From CAJQND01 sp051010055 (GTDB lineage Bacteria; Pseudomonadota; Alphaproteobacteria; Rhizobiales; CAJQND01): a stretch of 17,249 nucleotides of DNA. Each line of letters opens with the position of its first letter. Position 1 is the first letter of the stretch. Made by a program: the position numbers and the translations under genes. The notes below the pieces were generated by a model. That model did no database searches. It was not told the DNA's origin and worked only from the letters and a program-made list of their open reading frames with translations. Below, in pieces: positions 14,855-17,249 of this stretch. The stretch lies in assembly GCA_051010055.1 (NCBI GenBank), contig JBPCVY010000204.1, positions 1 to 17,249 on the forward strand, read 5' to 3'.

Positions 14855-15625
14855 ATGAAACTCATACGATTAACACTTACAGCGTTGGCTGCGCTTGCGT
14901 TCGCCGTGAGCATGGCGAGCGCGGAGATGAAGAAAGTGCGCATCGGCACTGAGGGCGCCTACCCGCCGTTCAATTCGTTTGACACAGACAAAAATCTCGT
15001 TGGCTTTGACATCGATATTGCCAACGCCCTTTGCGAAAAAATGAAAGCCGACTGCGAATTCGTCGCCCAGGATTGGGACGGCATTATCCCGGCGCTATTG
15101 GCTAATAAATATGACGCCATCATTGCTTCGATGTCGATTACCGAAGAGCGCATGAAGAAGGTCGATTTCACGGATAAATATTACGACACCCCGGCCCGTT
15201 TCATCGCGCCGAAGGGTTCCGGCATCAAAGATGTCAGCCCGGCAGCATTGAAAGGCAAAGTGTTGGCAGCCCAGTCTTCGACAACCCACGCCACCTATCT
15301 TGAAGACATGTACAAGGATTCTGAAATCAAGCTCTACAAGACCCAGGATGAAGCCAATCTTGACCTGGTTTCCGGCCGCGCTGACATGGTGCTTGCTGAT
15401 TCCATCGTTCTTCTCGAATGGATGAAAACCAAGGAAGGCGCATGCTGCGAATATGTTGGCGATGCGGTGAAATCTGAAAAGCATTTCGGCAAGGGCGCCG
15501 GCATTGCTGTGCGCAAGAAAGATGGCGAGCTGAAAGGCATGCTCAACAAGGCGCTGGCTGATATTATCGCCGATGGGACATACAAGAAAATCAACGAAAA
15601 GTACTTCCCGTTCTCGATTTATTAA
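14855..15625 (+). CDS. Periplasmic amino acid-binding protein of an ABC importer (ArgT/HisJ type)
   Basis: A 256-residue PF00497 solute-binding protein. A signal peptide of about 23 residues ends ASMASA-like before E24, so the mature protein is periplasmic. The binding-site framework matches the lysine-arginine-ornithine/histidine group: TEGAYPPFN with Y36, ASMSITEER with S92, S94 and R99 (R99 aligns with the carboxylate-binding arginine of HisJ), SSTTHATYLE, and LADS with D182. The C60-x6-C67 pair matches the disulfide known in HisJ/ArgT proteins. Basic or polar amino acids or opines are therefore likely ligands; the exact one is uncertain. The strong purine-rich ribosome site suits a highly made binding protein. 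A terminator-like hairpin follows, then two permease genes. Confidence 0.92.
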   Translation: MKLIRLTLTALAALAFAVSMASAEMKKVRIGTEGAYPPFNSFDTDKNLVGFDIDIANALCEKMKADCEFVAQDWDGIIPALLANKYDAIIASMSITEERMKKVDFTDKYYDTPARFIAPKGSGIKDVSPAALKGKVLAAQSSTTHATYLEDMYKDSEIKLYKTQDEANLDLVSGRADMVLADSIVLLEWMKTKEGACCEYVGDAVKSEKHFGKGAGIAVRKKDGELKGMLNKALADIIADGTYKKINEKYFPFSIY

Positions 15626-15656
15626 TCAGCGGTTGAGTACGATTTGCAAATGTGGC

Positions 15657-15692
15657 GGCGGGCGGTCTTTGGCTAAGGCTGCCCGCCTTTTT
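15657..15692 (+). terminator. Hairpin plus T run between binding-protein and permease genes
   Basis: GGCGGGCGG (15657-15665) pairs with CTGCCCGCC (15679-15687), nine pairs with one G-T wobble, a 13-base loop, then TTTTT (15688-15692). This is a rho-independent terminator shape. Because the permeases of the same transporter follow at 15743, it probably acts as a partial terminator or 3' stabiliser, keeping binding protein in excess over permease. Confidence 0.75.
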
Positions 15693-15742
15693 GCATCTGG
15701 CGGAGGAGGGGTCCGGATGGCACCGTTTGGTGTGAGAGGCAT

Positions 15743-16462
15743 ATGAGTGAACTTTTCGGCCTTTTGGCGTGGGGCAGCGCAGGCTGGGGCGATGAGCTCG
15801 CAGCCGGTGCGCTTGTCACCATTTCGCTTGCATTGTGCACTTTGCCGTTTGGCCTTGTTCTGGGATTCCTTCTGGCGCTGGCCCGCAATTCGGGCGTTCC
15901 GGAGCTTGAAAGAGCCGGCAATATTTTCACCACCATTTTCCGTGGCCTGCCGGAACTCCTCACCATCCTTATCATCTATATCGGCCTCGACATGTTAATC
16001 GCAGAAATTGTGTCGATGGTGTCGGACGAGCGCTGGGAATTGAACAAGTTCGTTGCAGGGATGATTGCTCTGGGGGTGGTTTTTGCCTCGTTCTCATCAG
16101 AAACACTGCTCAGCGCCATGAAGGCCATTCCCGAAGGTCAGGCAGAGGCCTCGCGCGCCCTTGGCATGAGCAGTTTCAAGACATGGCGCAAGGTGATCAT
16201 GCCGCAGCTCATACGCTATGCGTTGCCGGGACTTTCCAATCTGTGGCTGGTGCTGTTGAAGGAAACCGCGCTGATTTCCATCATCGCGCTGCCTGACCTA
16301 TTGCGCATGACCAACATTGCTGTCGGCGCAACCAAGGAACCGTTCTTCTTCTACGCAATTTGCTGCCTGATTTATCTGGGCTTTGCGCTCTTATCATCAA
16401 TCGTAATTGGCGCCATTGAGAATTGGGCCAATAAGGGCGAAATGGCACGGGGGGCGGCATGA
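15743..16462 (+). CDS. Polar amino acid ABC transporter permease (HisQ/ArtQ type)
   Basis: A 239-residue inner-membrane permease of the His/Glu/Gln/Arg/opine family (PF00528). It has about five hydrophobic segments, including ALVTISLALCTLPFGLVLGF near residue 23. The FRGLPELLTILIIY stretch (66-79) is typical of this group. The cytoplasmic EAA loop that docks on the ATPase is EGQAEASRALG to MPQ (131-155). The ATG at 15743 follows GTGAGAGG. It overlaps the second permease by ATGA, so the two are translationally coupled and should form the heterodimeric channel. It is 117 bases after the binding-protein gene, across the hairpin. Confidence 0.92.
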   Translation: MSELFGLLAWGSAGWGDELAAGALVTISLALCTLPFGLVLGFLLALARNSGVPELERAGNIFTTIFRGLPELLTILIIYIGLDMLIAEIVSMVSDERWELNKFVAGMIALGVVFASFSSETLLSAMKAIPEGQAEASRALGMSSFKTWRKVIMPQLIRYALPGLSNLWLVLLKETALISIIALPDLLRMTNIAVGATKEPFFFYAICCLIYLGFALLSSIVIGAIENWANKGEMARGAA

Positions 16463-17249
16463 GCACAATTGTCGAGGCACGCACCCCGCCAAAACGCGAA
16501 ATCAACCGCCCGTGGACCTGGCAACGCTATACAGGATGGGCGTTTCTTGGCGTTTATGCGATTATTGGCTTCTTCCTCGTCCGCATGGTTGTTGTGGGGT
16601 TCGATCCAGAGTTCGTTAGCAGGTACTTTCCGCGTATGCTGGGCGGGCTATGGGTCACCGTCAAACTGGTGGTGATTTCCATTACCCTTGGCGCGCTGAT
16701 TGCATTCCCAATGGCGCTGGCGCGCAACAGCAAAAACTGGTTTCTCAGGCGGTTTGCGTTCTACTACATCTATTTCTTCCGCGGCACGCCCCTGCTGGCG
16801 CAGGTTTTTCTTGTCTATTACGGCGCTGGCCAGTTCCGCCCTGCCCTTCAGGATGCCGGGCTTTGGTGGCTGTTCAGGGATGCCTATTTCTGCGCCTTGT
16901 TCACGTTCACATTGAACACTGCGGCTTATCAGGCTGAGATCTTGCGCGGCGCCATTTCCTCGGTCGCGCGCGGCCAGTGGGAAGCAGCCCAGGCGCTTGG
17001 CCTCAGCACGCCAGTTACCTACTACAAAGTCATCCTGCCCCAGGCTCTCATTTCTTCCCTGCGGCCTCTTGGAAACGAGATTATTTTCATGATCAAGGGC
17101 TCTGCGGTGGCCTCGATTATCACCGTGTTTGACCTGATGGGCGAGACGGCCCTTGCATTTTCGCGTTCATTTGATTTCCAGGTCTATTTGTGGGCTGCGT
17201 GCCTCTATCTCGCAATTGTTGAAACATTGCGCAGAGTATGGGATGTGTT
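16459..17249 (+). CDS. Polar amino acid ABC transporter permease (HisM/ArtM type), 3' end outside the window
   Basis: An open frame of 263 codons from ATG 16459 runs off the window end without a stop. A cytosolic N-terminus of about 25 residues is followed by the first membrane helix (WAFLGVYAIIGFFLV), then GGLWVTVKLVVISITLGAL and the family phrase FFRGTPLLAQVFLVYYG (106-122). The EAA loop is RGQWEAAQALGL to LPQ (171-195). It overlaps the upstream permease stop by four bases (ATGA). Only a short C-terminal tail should be missing. The ATP-hydrolysing subunit is not upstream, so it is probably downstream of the window. Confidence 0.92.
   Translation, partial: MSTIVEARTPPKREINRPWTWQRYTGWAFLGVYAIIGFFLVRMVVVGFDPEFVSRYFPRMLGGLWVTVKLVVISITLGALIAFPMALARNSKNWFLRRFAFYYIYFFRGTPLLAQVFLVYYGAGQFRPALQDAGLWWLFRDAYFCALFTFTLNTAAYQAEILRGAISSVARGQWEAAQALGLSTPVTYYKVILPQALISSLRPLGNEIIFMIKGSAVASIITVFDLMGETALAFSRSFDFQVYLWAACLYLAIVETLRRVWDV

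Noticed and set aside
14838..14858. Six-codon reading frame (MREREK) whose stop overlaps the start of the binding-protein gene
   Set aside because: It has no ribosome site of its own and consists of the purine-rich ribosome site of the next gene; most likely chance.
1..17249. tRNA genes, CRISPR arrays, insertion sequences or attachment sites
   Set aside because: None was recognisable; the window is packed with coding sequence and the gaps are all under 200 bases.

Overview
The window reads as alphaproteobacterial chromosome, most likely Rhizobiales (Hyphomicrobiales). The grounds are moderate GC, tightly packed genes, a CyaC-type redox adenylate cyclase, rhizobial-style class III cyclases and a basic amino acid ABC importer. 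It holds 15 protein genes, two of them cut by the window edges. There are no RNA genes, insertion sequences, CRISPR arrays or large repeats. No gene-free stretch exceeds 300 bases; the longest is 14663-14854 (192 bases).

Region 1 (3-4059) is glycan or modification genes. It has a GT4 glycosyltransferase missing its first few residues, a COG4671/GT28-like glycosyltransferase, and a convergent radical SAM/SPASM-like protein. A small methyltransferase is divergent from the radical SAM gene across an AT-rich 103-base promoter region.

Region 2 (4141-12792) is the heart of the window, a cyclic nucleotide signalling cluster. A 915-aa ABC-exporter-like membrane protein has lost every catalytic motif of its ATPase domain and carries three copies of the Q-loop/helical segment. 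It is followed by a stand-alone cyclic-nucleotide-binding domain protein and, overlapping that, by a CyaC-type cyclase (diheme-B membrane anchor, 2Fe-2S ferredoxin domain, class III catalytic domain). The UDP-glucose 6-dehydrogenase gene is convergent and one base away. Divergent from it are a metallo-beta-lactamase-fold hydrolase and a second six-helix membrane cyclase with altered substrate-binding residues.

Region 3 (12801-14656, minus strand) is a GT4 glycosyltransferase coupled by an ATGA overlap to a polysaccharide deacetylase-like protein. With regions 1 and ugd this makes the whole 3-14656 stretch look like a glycan locus with an embedded cAMP circuit.

Region 4 (14855-17249) is a separate polar/basic amino acid ABC importer: binding protein, a terminator-like hairpin, and two permeases overlapping by ATGA, the second cut by the window end. 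The ATPase subunit is not in the window.

Working model (inference): the quinone/redox state read by CyaC sets cAMP, the CNBD protein reads it and acts on the non-hydrolytic ABC-like membrane protein, and the MBL/second-cyclase operon adjusts the same pool. The output would be glycan synthesis or export. The genes and motifs are seen directly; the links between them are inferred.
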